The notes under the pieces: generated by a model
Database searches by the model: none
Told to the model about the DNA's origin: nothing
What the model saw: only the letters and a program-made list of their open reading frames with translations
In this document: in pieces, positions 26,084 to 35,014 of the stretch
How the letters are laid out: every line of letters begins with the position of its first letter
Numbering within the stretch: position 1 is the first letter of the stretch
Translations under genes and position numbers: made by a program
From: DASZHJ01 sp963735465
GTDB lineage: Bacteria; Pseudomonadota; Alphaproteobacteria; ATCC43930; CGMCC-115725
Length of the DNA: 64,000 nucleotides
Reading direction: 5' to 3'
Assembly (NCBI GenBank): GCA_963735465.1
Contig: CAVTLA010000001.1
Coordinates: forward strand, 3,534,001-3,598,000

Positions 26084-27307
26084 TCATTGCGCGCGGTTGA
26101 GCGCGAGATCGAAGGCATCGAAATTGCGGAGCCGATGGTCGCCGGGAAGATCCCTGACGCGGCGATTGAGGATCAGCGGCACCTGCTGCTCGGAGATGCC
26201 GCCGTGGGAGCGCAGCGGCGCATCGAGGCCGGAAAGATCGTGGCGGGCGACGCTGGTGCCGATCACCGTGTGGCGGTCGGAGATTGCGACGATGTCGCCC
26301 ATGCGATCCGGCGGCAGCTCCAGCTCCTCGGCGGCGCTGGCGCGATCGAGCACCCGGTCCATACCGGGAATGGTGGAGATGCTGGCCATGACCCCCGCCG
26401 CGCTGGTACCAGCCTGCAGATAGACTGTCGCGAAGGAGCCCAGCGCGCCGTGATGCACGACATAGGGATCGGTGATCGGCAGGATGACGCGCGACTTGCC
26501 GGCGCCCAGGCGCTGATCCAGGAGGTCCTGGAGATAGATGACCTTGGGCTGGCCCTGCCCGTCAGTCTTGGCGTTCATGCCGTGATCGGCGGTCATCGCG
26601 ATGACGGCGCCCGCGGCGTCGAGCTCGCCGAGGTAGCGGTCCATCATGGCATAGAAGCGGTTGGCCTCCGCCGTGCCCGGCGCGTGCTTGTGCTGCACGT
26701 AGTCCGTGGTGGAGAGATAGAGGATGTCGGGCCGGCGCGTCGCCATCAGCTTGACGCCGGCGGCGAAGACGAACTCGCTGAGATCGGCGCTGTAGACCGA
26801 GGGCAGCGGCAGGCCCACGAGGCCGAGCACGTTGGAGATGCCGTTCTCCGCCTCGGTCGCCTTGTCCGCCTTCTCCGCCGAGAAGCAGATGCCTTCCATG
26901 CGGTGGCCCAGGAGCGTGCGCAGCTTGTCCTTGGCGGTGACGACGGCGAGTTTGGCGCCGGCCTGGCTAAACGCCGCCAGGATGGTGCCGCAGCGCAGGT
27001 ACTGCGGATCGTTCATCATCACTTCCGCATCGGCGTCGCGGTCATAGAAATAATTGCCGGAGATGCCGTGCACCGCCGGCGGCACGCCAGTCACGATGGA
27101 GAGGTTATTGGGGTTGGTGAAGCTCGGCACCACGCACTCGGCGATGTAGTGGCTGCCCTGCTGCAGCGCTTTGGCAAGCCAGGGCATTGCGCCGGTCTTG
27201 ATCGCAAGCTCGGTGTAGTCGGGCTCGCTGCCGTCGATGCAGATCACCACCACCGGCTGCTTGGGCCAGGCGTAGGTACGGCCGTTGACGGTCACCGATC
27301 GCGTCAT
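26084..27307 (-). CDS. phnA: phosphonoacetate hydrolase
   Basis: A 407-residue metal-dependent hydrolase of the alkaline phosphatase superfamily that cleaves the C-P bond of phosphonoacetate to acetate and phosphate. It shows VVICIDGSEPDYTELAI (metal Asp), the nucleophile threonine region SFTNPNNLSIVTGVPP, YLSTTDYVQHKHAPG and AMTADHGMNAKTD. The start at 27307 is favoured because GAGGAG lies seven bases upstream; an ATG six bases earlier is too close to it. Placed between phnW and phnY. Confidence 0.93.
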   Translation of the reverse strand: MTRSVTVNGRTYAWPKQPVVVICIDGSEPDYTELAIKTGAMPWLAKALQQGSHYIAECVVPSFTNPNNLSIVTGVPPAVHGISGNYFYDRDADAEVMMNDPQYLRCGTILAAFSQAGAKLAVVTAKDKLRTLLGHRMEGICFSAEKADKATEAENGISNVLGLVGLPLPSVYSADLSEFVFAAGVKLMATRRPDILYLSTTDYVQHKHAPGTAEANRFYAMMDRYLGELDAAGAVIAMTADHGMNAKTDGQGQPKVIYLQDLLDQRLGAGKSRVILPITDPYVVHHGALGSFATVYLQAGTSAAGVMASISTIPGMDRVLDRASAAEELELPPDRMGDIVAISDRHTVIGTSVARHDLSGLDAPLRSHGGISEQQVPLILNRRVRDLPGDHRLRNFDAFDLALNRAQ

Positions 27308-27318
27308 GGGCATGCTCC

Positions 27319-28463
27319 TCAACCGACCGCGGCGCGCGCCGGCATGGTGCGGCCGCACTGCGTCACGCCGAATTCCGCCAGCGTCTCGCGGATCGCCACG
27401 AGCGCGCCGCGCATCTCCGCCTCTCCCAGCGCGCCGATGCAGCCGATGCGGAAGGTGTCGGCCACCGTGAGCTTGCCGGGATAGATCACGTAGTTCTTTT
27501 CCCGCAGGCGATCATAGAAGCGCTCGAAGTGAAAGCGGGGATCGGCGGGCATGTGCACGGTGACGATGATCGGCGCCTGCAGACGCTTCGGCAGCAGGGT
27601 CTCGAATCCCAGCGCGCGGAGGCCCTCGATCAGGATCGCGCAATTCCGGCGATAGCGGGCGCCGCGGCCGGCGACGCCGCCTTCGGCCTCGTGCTGCTCC
27701 AGCGCCCGGGCGAAGGCCGCGATCACGTGAGTGGGCGGCGTGAAGCGCCACTGGCCGTTCTTCTCCATGGCGCGCCACTGGTCGTAGAGGTCGAGGCTGA
27801 GGGACTGCGCGTTGCCTTCGCACTCCTCGAGCGCCGCCTGTCGGGCGACGATGAAGCCCATGCCGGGCACGCCTTCGAGGCATTTGTTGGCGGAGGCCGC
27901 CACCGCGTCGAAGCGGATCTCGCGGGCATCGAGAGGCAGTGCGCCGAAGCCGCTCATGGCGTCGATGAGGAGGCGCCGGCCGCGCTTCTCCACCACCCGC
28001 GCCACCTCGGCGACGGGATTGAGCACGCCCGAGGTGGTCTCGCACTGCACGACCGCCACATGGGTGATATCGCCATCGCGGGCGAGGCGGGCATCGACCT
28101 CGGCGGGATCCGGCGGCACGTCCTCGGCGGTTTCATAGGTCACGTGGGCGCGGCCGTGGTACTTGCACATCTGCGCCATGCGGCGGCCGTAGGCGCCGTT
28201 GACGAGGATCAGCAGCTTGCCCGCCCGCGGCACAAAGGTGCCGAGCATCGCCTCCACCACGAAGGTGCCGCTGCCCTGGAGCGGCACTGCCACATGAGTG
28301 CCCGTGCCGTTCGCCAGCGCCACCAGCCGGTCGCGCATCCGGTTCGGTTGAGGGCGATGAAATCGGTGTCCCGGGAGCCCCAGTCGCGCAGCATGGCGCG
28401 CTTGGTCTCGTCCGATGTGGTGAGCGGACCGGGGGTGAGCAGGAACGGCGTGGCCGAGTGCAT
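27319..28463 (-). pseudogene. phnW: 2-aminoethylphosphonate:pyruvate transaminase, apparent frameshift near its 5' end
   Basis: PLP enzyme that moves the amino group of 2-aminoethylphosphonate to pyruvate, giving phosphonoacetaldehyde and alanine. The N-terminal piece from ATG 28463 reads FLLTPGPLTTSDETKRAMLR and continues to DFIALNR; the rest continues in another frame from RMRDRLVALANGTGTHV to the end, including the PLP lysine in ASANKCLEGVPGMGF. The frame changes at about 28338-28350, where CGAACCGG stands where CGCCGG or CGNAACCGG is expected. The remainder is intact and conserved, so a sequence error or very recent mutation is likely. It heads the phosphonate operon and has GGAG six bases before the start. 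Confidence 0.85.
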
Positions 28464-28520
28464 CGGGATCTCCGCAGGCGGTGAGGCTGCCATTCTCGGG
28501 GGCCGCATGATATAAGTCCA

Positions 28521-28540
28521 ATCGATATTTTCTATTCGAT
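28521..28540. promoter_or_regulatory. candidate LysR operator between phnW and lysR
   Basis: The 92-base divergent gap is AT-rich, unlike its surroundings, and contains an imperfect dyad ATCGATATTTTCTATTCGAT (ATCGA at 28521-28525, TCGAT at 28536-28540). Its size and T-rich centre fit a LysR-type binding site serving both directions. Confidence 0.5.
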
Positions 28541-28555
28541 CCAGTGAGTGTATCT

Positions 28556-29418
28556 ATGAGTTACGCCCGCCTCCGCGCCTTCCATGCCGTTGCGACCGAA
28601 GGGAAGTTTCACGGTTGCCGCCCAGACGCCTGGGCGTGACGCAGCCGACCCTCTCGGCCCAGGTGAAGGCGCTCGAGGAAAGCTACGGCGTCGCCCTCTT
28701 CGACCGCCGCGGCCGCGGCATCGTCGCTACCACCTTGGGCGAGCAGCTCCTGGAGATCACCCGCCGGCTCTTCCTCCTGGAAGAAGAAGCGAACGAGCTG
28801 CTGGCGCGCGCCCGCACCCTGACGACCGGGCACCTCCGGGTCGTCGCCGGCGGGCCCTATCACGTCGTCCCCTTCCTCGCCGAATTCGCCGAGCGGTATC
28901 CCGCCGTCCATATCTCGCTGGCGATCGGCAATTCCGAGGCGGTGCTCGACTCCCTCCTCCACTACCGCGCCGACGTCGCCGTCATTACCGACATCGCCGA
29001 GGATCCGCGCCTCGAGAGCATCCTCTGCGCCGAGCATCGCCTGGTCGTCTTCATGCCGAAACGCCATCCCTGGGCGAAGCGCCACGCGATCCATCTCGGC
29101 GACCTCCAGGGTGAACCCATCGTGTTGCGCGAGCCGGGATCCACCACCCGCAAGCTCTTCGAGCAGGCGATCGCCAAGGCGAGGGTGCAGCCGCGCGTCG
29201 TCATGGAGATCGAAAGCCGCGAGGCCGTCCGCGAGGCGGTGGCCGCCGGCCTCGGCATCGGCGTGGTGCTGGAAGCGGAGTTCGGCCACGACGACCGCCT
29301 GGTCGCGGTGCCGATCGCCGACGCCGACCTGACGATACGGGAATACGTGGCGTGCCTGAAAGAGCGCCGAAACCTGCGGATCGTCAGTGCGTTTCTGGAG
29401 TTGGCGCGGCGCAAATAA
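28556..29418 (+). pseudogene. LysR-family regulator of the phosphonate operon, two apparent 5' frameshifts
   Basis: LysR-type regulator, about 286 residues when repaired. Translation from ATG 28556 gives MSYARLRAFHAVATEG, then the reading must shift near 28604 (GGGAAG, one extra A) to give SFTVAAQT and again near 28630 (ACGCCTGGG, one extra C) to give LGVTQPTLSAQVKALEESYG, after which the frame is open to the stop. This is one continuous winged-helix domain across three frames. The effector domain (from HLRVVAGGPYHVVPFLAEF) is intact. It is divergent from phnW and likely the aminoethylphosphonate-responsive activator. Two errors within 30 bases in a conserved region suggest faulty consensus sequence. 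Confidence 0.82.
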
Positions 29419-29423
29419 ATAAG

Positions 29424-29454
29424 CCCTCTCCGCCGCGATTCGCGGGGGAGAGGG
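29424..29454. terminator. bidirectional hairpin terminator (CCCTCTCC-family repeat)
   Basis: A strong hairpin, CCCTCTCCGCCGCG pairing imperfectly with CGCGGGGGAGAGGG and followed by TTTCTCTTT, fills the gap between the convergent LysR and binding-protein genes. It shares its sequence with the repeats near 2308 and 11693 and probably ends transcription from both sides. Confidence 0.7.
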
Positions 29455-29471
29455 TTTCTCTTTGCATCTCT

Positions 29472-30515
29472 CTACCTATTCCCGAACACCGCCGTCACTT
29501 CCGTGATCAGCGCGTCGTGGTCTCTGAGGATCGCGTCGTGGCCGGGGTTCCAGGGTTTGAGCGACGCGAGCGGCGGGTTGCCTTTCGCCGGGCCGACGTC
29601 GGCGCGGACGGAATAGGCGCCGCGCACGCGCACCAGCTCGGACTGGGCGGTCCTTGTCAGGTACCAGTTGGCGAACAGCTCCGCCGCGTGGGGATGCGGC
29701 GCGCTCGCCAGCAGCAGCATCGGATAGTTGGTGAAGGGAATGCCCTCGGCGAAGAACAGCGGCTCGATCGGCGCGCCCTGCTGCACGCGGACGGGATATT
29801 CGTTGAGGGCGGAGACGACGCCGATCGCCGTCTCGCCCCGCGCCACGCTCAGCACCGCCGCGCTGTAGGAGGGAAAGAGCTTCGGCTCGCCGGCGGCAAA
29901 TTGCTTCAGATAGCCGTCGCCGAAGGTCGCCTTCAGATATCCGTACTGCATCCAGGCGGTGCCGCCGATGGTGATCGGCGAGGTCGCGATCTTGCCTTTC
30001 CATTTGGGATCCAGCAGATCCTTCCAGGTCTTCGGCACGTCGCCAGCGCTCACCACCTCGGTGTTGTAGATCGGATACATGAACGAGCCCGAGGCCGAAT
30101 ACCACCAGCCCTCCATCTTGGTATTGGCGGGATATTGCGCCGCCACCGGCGGCGTCCACGGGCGTACCATCTTGCTGTCGATCAGGGTCTGGGCGATCGC
30201 CTCGTCGGTGATGAGGGCGAGATCGGCCTGGGGCTTGCCGGCCTGGGCCTCGGTCTGCATGCGCTCGTAGAGCCGGCCGGTGACCGCGCTGATGACCGAG
30301 ACCTTGATGCAGGAGAACTGCTTCTCGAAAGGCTTGGCGATCTCGCGCTCGTCGCCGTCGCTCTGAGCGGTGTAGTAGGTGACCTGGCCCTCGGCGCAGG
30401 CGGCCTTGACCAGCGCCGCCGTGCCGACGGATTCGCCGTTCACATCGGGCGATTGCGCGAAGGCCGGCGCGGCGGCAAGGAAAGCAGCGGCAAGAACGGC
30501 GCATAGTGTCTTCAT
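29472..30515 (-). CDS. ABC transporter substrate-binding protein, iron(III)/AfuA-like type
   Basis: A 347-residue periplasmic receptor. The signal peptide spans about residues 1-20 (MKTLCAVLAAAFLAAAPAFA). The mature part has the type-2 binding-protein layout of the FbpA/AfuA/PhnS group: VTYYTAQSDGDEREIAKPFE, ADLALITDEAIAQ, WKDLLDPKWKGKIATSPI, and ELFANWYLTRTAQSELVRVRG. It overlaps the hyuA stop by ATGA and closes the six-gene operon that starts with the ATPase at 37895. Proteins of this group bind iron, thiamine, aminoethylphosphonate or similar; the context with hyuAB argues against iron. Confidence 0.88.
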   Translation of the reverse strand: MKTLCAVLAAAFLAAAPAFAQSPDVNGESVGTAALVKAACAEGQVTYYTAQSDGDEREIAKPFEKQFSCIKVSVISAVTGRLYERMQTEAQAGKPQADLALITDEAIAQTLIDSKMVRPWTPPVAAQYPANTKMEGWWYSASGSFMYPIYNTEVVSAGDVPKTWKDLLDPKWKGKIATSPITIGGTAWMQYGYLKATFGDGYLKQFAAGEPKLFPSYSAAVLSVARGETAIGVVSALNEYPVRVQQGAPIEPLFFAEGIPFTNYPMLLLASAPHPHAAELFANWYLTRTAQSELVRVRGAYSVRADVGPAKGNPPLASLKPWNPGHDAILRDHDALITEVTAVFGNR

Positions 30516-32578
30516 GATGCTGCGCTCCCAGTGCTGCGCCTGATGTGCATGATCAGATTGCCGAAGCGGTCCACGGTGATCTCGCCGTTGGGGCCGATCA
30601 CCGCCGTCGACTCCGCCTCCTCGATCAGCGCCGGCCCGGCGATGACGGTGCCGGCGCGAAGGCTCGCCCGAGCATAGACCGGCGTCTCCACGAAGCCGCC
30701 GCTTTCCTGGAAATAGGCCAGACGCCGTTCGATCACAGCGGCCTCGCCGCCCGCCGCGGCCTCGCCGAAGCGCACCTCGGTGACCGCCGGCGGCGCCACG
30801 ACGCGCACGCGCCAAGACACCACCTCCACCGGAAGATTGCCGAGATTGCGGCCGAAGCGCTTCTCGTACTGGACGTCGAAGGCTCGCCGCATCGCCGCCA
30901 CGTCGCGCCGGCCGGGGATCCCGGCGTCGAGCGCGACTGTGACCTCGAAGCCCTGGCCGACATACCGCATGTCCGCGGCGAGCTCGAGGGCGATTTCGTC
31001 GTCGCGGAGATCCGCCTCCCGCAGCACGGCACGGCCGCGCTCCGCCAGCTCCGCCACCGCGGCGACGACGGTGGGCCAGGTGAGGCCATCGAGGGGCGCG
31101 ATCAGGCTCCGGGTGTATTCGACGCCGCGCGGCGCCACCAGCATGCCGATCGCCGAGGCGACACCGGCGCCGCGCGGAAAGATCACCTCGCCCACATTGA
31201 GGAGGCGCGCCAGCTCGTAGGCGTGCACCGGACCGGCGCCGCCGAAGGCCACCATCTTGTAGCGCAAGGGATCGGTGCCGGATTCCGCGATGTGCACGCG
31301 GGCGGCAGTCGCCATGTTGTTGTCGACGACGCGCGCCACGCCGTTCGCGGTCTGTGTGAGATCGAGACCGAGCCGCTCGCCCAGACCCTCCAGCGCCCGC
31401 GCCGCCCGGGCACGGTCGAGCTTCATGCGGCCGCCGAGGAAACGATCCGGCGCCAGGTAGCCGCGGACGAGATCCGCGTCGGTCACCGTCGGATCCTCGC
31501 CGCCGCGGCCATAACAGGCGGGACCGGGCACCGCGCCGGAGCTTTGCGGACCCACGCGCAGCAATCCGAGCGCGTCCACACCGGCGATGCTGCCGCCGCC
31601 GGCGCCGATCTCGATCAGCTCGATGACAGGCAGGCGCAGCGGCAACCCGCTCCCCTTCTTGAAGCGCTGCAGCCGCGCCGCCTCCAGCTCGTGGGTGCGG
31701 TGCGGCATGCCGCCGTGGATGAGGCTGACCTTGGCGGTGGTGCCACCCATGTCGAAGGCGATGACGTCGTCCCAGCCGGCCTGGCGCGCCAGGAACGCGG
31801 CCCCCATGGCGCCCGCCGCCGGACCGGACTCCACCAGCGCGATCGGCTGCTCGCTGGCGGCCCGCGCGGTGGTGATGCCGCCATCCGAGAGCATGATGAA
31901 GAGCGGCACGCCGAGGGATTTGCGGAGCTCCAGCAGATAGCGCTGGGCGATCGGCGCCACATAGGCGTTGGCGACCGCTGTGGAGAAGCGCTCGTATTCC
32001 CTGACTTCCGGCGCGATCTCCGCCGAGGTGCAGACCGCGAGATCCGGGCAGGCGGCCAAGGCGATCTCCTTGGCGCGAAGCTCGTGGGCGGGATTGCGGT
32101 AGCTGTTGAAGAAGGCGATGGCGATGGAGCGCACGCCGGCGGCGTGCAGCGCCTTTGCCGCCGCCGTTACGCCGGCCTCGTCGAGAGGCAGCACCTCGCT
32201 GCCGTCGGCACCGATACGCTCCTTGACGAAGAGCCTGAGCTTCCGCGGCACCAGGGGCGCCGGCCGCTCGAGCTGGAGATCGAAGGTGTCGTAGCGGAGC
32301 TCGTTGCCGATCTCCAGTACGTCGCGGTAGCCGTCGGTGGTGATCAATCCCACCGGCGCGCCACGGCGCTCGATGAGAGCGTTGGTGACCAGCGTCGTGC
32401 CGTGGACGACGTTCTCCGCCTTGGCCTCCAGCGCCGCGAGCCCGTCGACGATGGCGCGGCGGGGGTCGTCCGGCGTGGTCAGCAGCTTGTTGAGGCTGAG
32501 GCGCCGGGTCTCGGTGTCGTAGAGCGCAATGTCCGTGAAGGTGCCGCCGACGTCGGCGCCGGCGAGATAGCGACTCAT
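30512..32578 (-). CDS. hydantoinase/oxoprolinase family protein, HyuA subunit (pair 3)
   Basis: A 688-residue HyuA-type ATP-binding subunit. It begins MSRYLAGADVGGTFTDIALY and carries VVHGTTLVTNALIERRGAPV, AFDMGGTTAKVSLIHGG and GAGGGSIAGVDALG. The start overlaps the hyuB stop (ATGA) and its own stop overlaps the downstream binding-protein start, so the three genes are translationally coupled. The order here is hyuB then hyuA, the reverse of pairs 1 and 2. Acts with HyuB on a cyclic amide or related compound. Confidence 0.92.
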   Translation of the reverse strand: MSRYLAGADVGGTFTDIALYDTETRRLSLNKLLTTPDDPRRAIVDGLAALEAKAENVVHGTTLVTNALIERRGAPVGLITTDGYRDVLEIGNELRYDTFDLQLERPAPLVPRKLRLFVKERIGADGSEVLPLDEAGVTAAAKALHAAGVRSIAIAFFNSYRNPAHELRAKEIALAACPDLAVCTSAEIAPEVREYERFSTAVANAYVAPIAQRYLLELRKSLGVPLFIMLSDGGITTARAASEQPIALVESGPAAGAMGAAFLARQAGWDDVIAFDMGGTTAKVSLIHGGMPHRTHELEAARLQRFKKGSGLPLRLPVIELIEIGAGGGSIAGVDALGLLRVGPQSSGAVPGPACYGRGGEDPTVTDADLVRGYLAPDRFLGGRMKLDRARAARALEGLGERLGLDLTQTANGVARVVDNNMATAARVHIAESGTDPLRYKMVAFGGAGPVHAYELARLLNVGEVIFPRGAGVASAIGMLVAPRGVEYTRSLIAPLDGLTWPTVVAAVAELAERGRAVLREADLRDDEIALELAADMRYVGQGFEVTVALDAGIPGRRDVAAMRRAFDVQYEKRFGRNLGNLPVEVVSWRVRVVAPPAVTEVRFGEAAAGGEAAVIERRLAYFQESGGFVETPVYARASLRAGTVIAGPALIEEAESTAVIGPNGEITVDRFGNLIMHIRRSTGSAAS

Positions 32579-34248
32579 AGACCGTAGACCTCGCGCGCCA
32601 CCGTCTCGGAGATGAGCCCGGCCTCGAGATCGGCCGTCACAGCATCGCGGTCGCGCTTCCGGGGATCGCCGAAGCCGCCGCCGCCGGGATAGCGCACCCG
32701 CAGCCGGTCGCCAGCGGCGATCGGGCTCTTGCCCTTGAGGGGGAAGCCGCTGTCGCGGCCGTTCCAGACCACGCGGGACGATGCGCCGGACTCGCCACCG
32801 AGCACGCCACGGGCGGGATGGCGCACGCGCTCGACCAGCAGCGAGAGCGTGCCGCCCTGCTTTCCCGTGAGCTCGACCTCGACGTCCTGGCCGAGCCCAC
32901 CGCGGAAGCGGCCGGGTCCGCCGGAATCGCAGGCCAGCTCCTTGCGCCAGATGCGGAGCGGCGAGAGCGCCTCGATGATCTCCATGGAGCCGCAGACGAC
33001 GTTGGACGGGAAGCAGGTGGCGGAGAGTCCGTCCTGCTTCGCCCTGGCGCCCATGCCGCCGTTGATGAAGAGGATCGTCGTGTAGCGCCGGCGATTCTCG
33101 CGATAGCCCGAGACCAGCACGCGCAAGGTGGGCGCGCTGCCGGATTCCGCGATGATGCGCTCGCCCAGCACCGGCGCCAGCGCCTCGTAGATCGCCGCCG
33201 CCAGCGTGTGGCCCACGAGCTGGCGCGCGTGCACGGGCGCTGGGAAGCGCGGATTGAGGATCGATCCCTCCGGCGCCGTCACGTGGATCATCCGGTAGGT
33301 GCCCTCGTTGCGCGGCGTCGCCGGGTCGATCGCGCATTTGACGGGGTAGCAGGAATAGGCCTCGGTGTAGTTCATCACCACATTGAGGGCGCGGCCCACC
33401 TCCGGCGAGGTGCCGGTGTAGTCGATGAAGACCTCCTCGCCGCGCTTGGTGACGGTGACGGCGATGTGCACGGGCTCCTCGCCGGTGCCGTCGAGATCGA
33501 GCTCGCTCTGGTAGGTGCCGTCGGGGATCGCGGCGATCGCCGTGCGCATGGCGCGCTCGGTGCGGGCGCAGATCTCCGCCGAGATCGGCGCCAGGTCGTC
33601 GATCCCCTCGCGCTGGATCAGATCGCGCAGACCGCGTGCCGCCGTCTCGCCGGCGGCGATCTGCGCGGCGATGTCGCCGAGCACGGGATCCGGCAGGCGC
33701 ACATTGGCGCGGATCATCGTCTGCAGATCCTCGTTCGGCTTGCCCTCGCGGAGGTAGAGCAGCGGCGGGATGCGGAGGCCCTCCTCGAAGACCTCCTTGG
33801 TGTCCGCCGACCAGAGCGTGCCGCCGATATCGGCCATATGGGCGATGCTGCCGGTCCAGGCGATCAGCCGGCCGTCGGCGAAGACTGGCGCCACGATGGT
33901 GATGTCGGGGAGATGGCCGGAGGTGAGCCAGGGATCGTTGCAGATGCCGACGTCGCCCTCCCGCCATTCCGCCCCCGGCCGGATCGACAGGAAATGCGAG
34001 AGCGTCCGCGACAGCGTCATGTTGAAGGAGGGGATGCCGATGGTGTTCTCGGCGATGGCATTGCCGGCGGCGTCGAAGATCACGCAGGCGAAGTCGTTGG
34101 ATTCCCGCACGATCGGCGAGAACGAGGTGCGCCGGAGCGTCGCCGCCGCCTCGTCGGCGATGGCGATGAGCCGCGTCCACACCACCTGAAGCGCCACGGG
34201 ATCGTCGATGATGGCGCGATTGCGCGCCGGCGCCAGAATCTCAGCCAT
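32575..34248 (-). CDS. hydantoinase B/oxoprolinase family protein (pair 3)
   Basis: A 557-residue HyuB-type subunit starting MAEILAPARNRAIIDDPVAL, with TLRRTSFSPIVRESNDFACV, GSIAHMADIGGTLWSAD, GGPGRFRGGLGQDVEVEL and the C-terminal YPGGGGFGDPRKRD. It lies 34 bases after the GntR gene. The family landmarks are complete and there is no frameshift, in contrast to the upstream transporter genes in the same operon. Confidence 0.92.
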   Translation of the reverse strand: MAEILAPARNRAIIDDPVALQVVWTRLIAIADEAAATLRRTSFSPIVRESNDFACVIFDAAGNAIAENTIGIPSFNMTLSRTLSHFLSIRPGAEWREGDVGICNDPWLTSGHLPDITIVAPVFADGRLIAWTGSIAHMADIGGTLWSADTKEVFEEGLRIPPLLYLREGKPNEDLQTMIRANVRLPDPVLGDIAAQIAAGETAARGLRDLIQREGIDDLAPISAEICARTERAMRTAIAAIPDGTYQSELDLDGTGEEPVHIAVTVTKRGEEVFIDYTGTSPEVGRALNVVMNYTEAYSCYPVKCAIDPATPRNEGTYRMIHVTAPEGSILNPRFPAPVHARQLVGHTLAAAIYEALAPVLGERIIAESGSAPTLRVLVSGYRENRRRYTTILFINGGMGARAKQDGLSATCFPSNVVCGSMEIIEALSPLRIWRKELACDSGGPGRFRGGLGQDVEVELTGKQGGTLSLLVERVRHPARGVLGGESGASSRVVWNGRDSGFPLKGKSPIAAGDRLRVRYPGGGGFGDPRKRDRDAVTADLEAGLISETVAREVYGL

Positions 34249-34282
34249 TAGATTTCCATCCTCGGAACGGACTGCGTCGGGT

Positions 34283-35014
34283 TCATATCTGTGTCAGCTT
34301 CGCCGCCTCGATGGCCCGCGCCAGAGCGTCAACCACCTGCTCGAAATGGGCGCGGGTGGCGCGCTCGGCGGCGTCGGGATCGCCGACGCAGAGCGCCTCG
34401 ACGATGGCGTCGTGCTCGGCGAGGGAGCGCGCGGCGCGGCCCGGCAGCAGGATCGCACGGTACTGGAAGCGCACGATCTGGGACTTGAGCGTCGCCAATA
34501 GGCCGCTGGCGGTGCCGTGGCCGGCGATGCGCTGGATTTCTCCGTGCAGCTTGCCGTTGACGGTGGAATAGGCGATGAGGTCGCCGCCCTCGACGGCGAC
34601 ATGCATCTCGCGCTGGAACTGGCGGAGCCGCGCGCGATCGGTCTCGGTGGCCCGGACCGCCGCCTGGCGCGCGACCAGCGCCTCCAACGCCGCACGCGCC
34701 TGGGTGATCTCGATCGCCTCCGCCTCGCTCACCAGCCGCACCCGGGCGCCGCGGTTGGGCTCGGACACCACCAGGCCTTCCTGCTCCAGACGCGCCAGCG
34801 CCGTGCGCACATTGGCCCGGTTGGTGCCGAGGAAGTCCGCCAGCTCGGTCTCGATCAGGCGCTCGTTCGGCAGGAACTTTCCGCCGGTGATGGCCTCGCG
34901 GAGCCGGGCCGCCGGATCGGATTTACGGTCGACGACACTCTTGGGATGGATCGCCCGCGCCTCGCCGCCGGGACGCCGGCGCAGCCGCCCGCGCTCGCGG
35001 GACGTGATCATCAT
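34283..35014 (-). CDS. GntR-family (FadR/FCD-type) transcriptional regulator
   Basis: A 243-residue regulator. The winged helix covers about residues 30-95 (LREAITGGKFLPNERLIETE, FLGTNRANVRTALARLEQEG, VSEPNRGARVRLVSE). The helical C-terminal FCD ligand domain follows (ITQARAALEALVARQAA, HGEIQRIAGHG, EHDAIVEALCVGDPDAAERA). The ATG at 35014 overlaps the permease stop. The likely operators are the tandem TTGTCGAC sites at 37956-37977, ahead of the operon, so it probably represses its own operon until the substrate is present. Confidence 0.9.
   Translation of the reverse strand: MMITSRERGRLRRRPGGEARAIHPKSVVDRKSDPAARLREAITGGKFLPNERLIETELADFLGTNRANVRTALARLEQEGLVVSEPNRGARVRLVSEAEAIEITQARAALEALVARQAAVRATETDRARLRQFQREMHVAVEGGDLIAYSTVNGKLHGEIQRIAGHGTASGLLATLKSQIVRFQYRAILLPGRAARSLAEHDAIVEALCVGDPDAAERATRAHFEQVVDALARAIEAAKLTQI

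Noticed and set aside
28584..29114. Separate small gene overlapping the LysR 5' end
   Set aside because: Only its SFTVAAQT part is meaningful, and that belongs to the LysR helix-turn-helix read in a shifted frame.
30512..34180. Apparent 1222-residue fusion ending in HyuA (pair 3)
   Set aside because: The first half is an out-of-frame reading of hyuB; the real HyuA starts at 32578, with an ATGA overlap.
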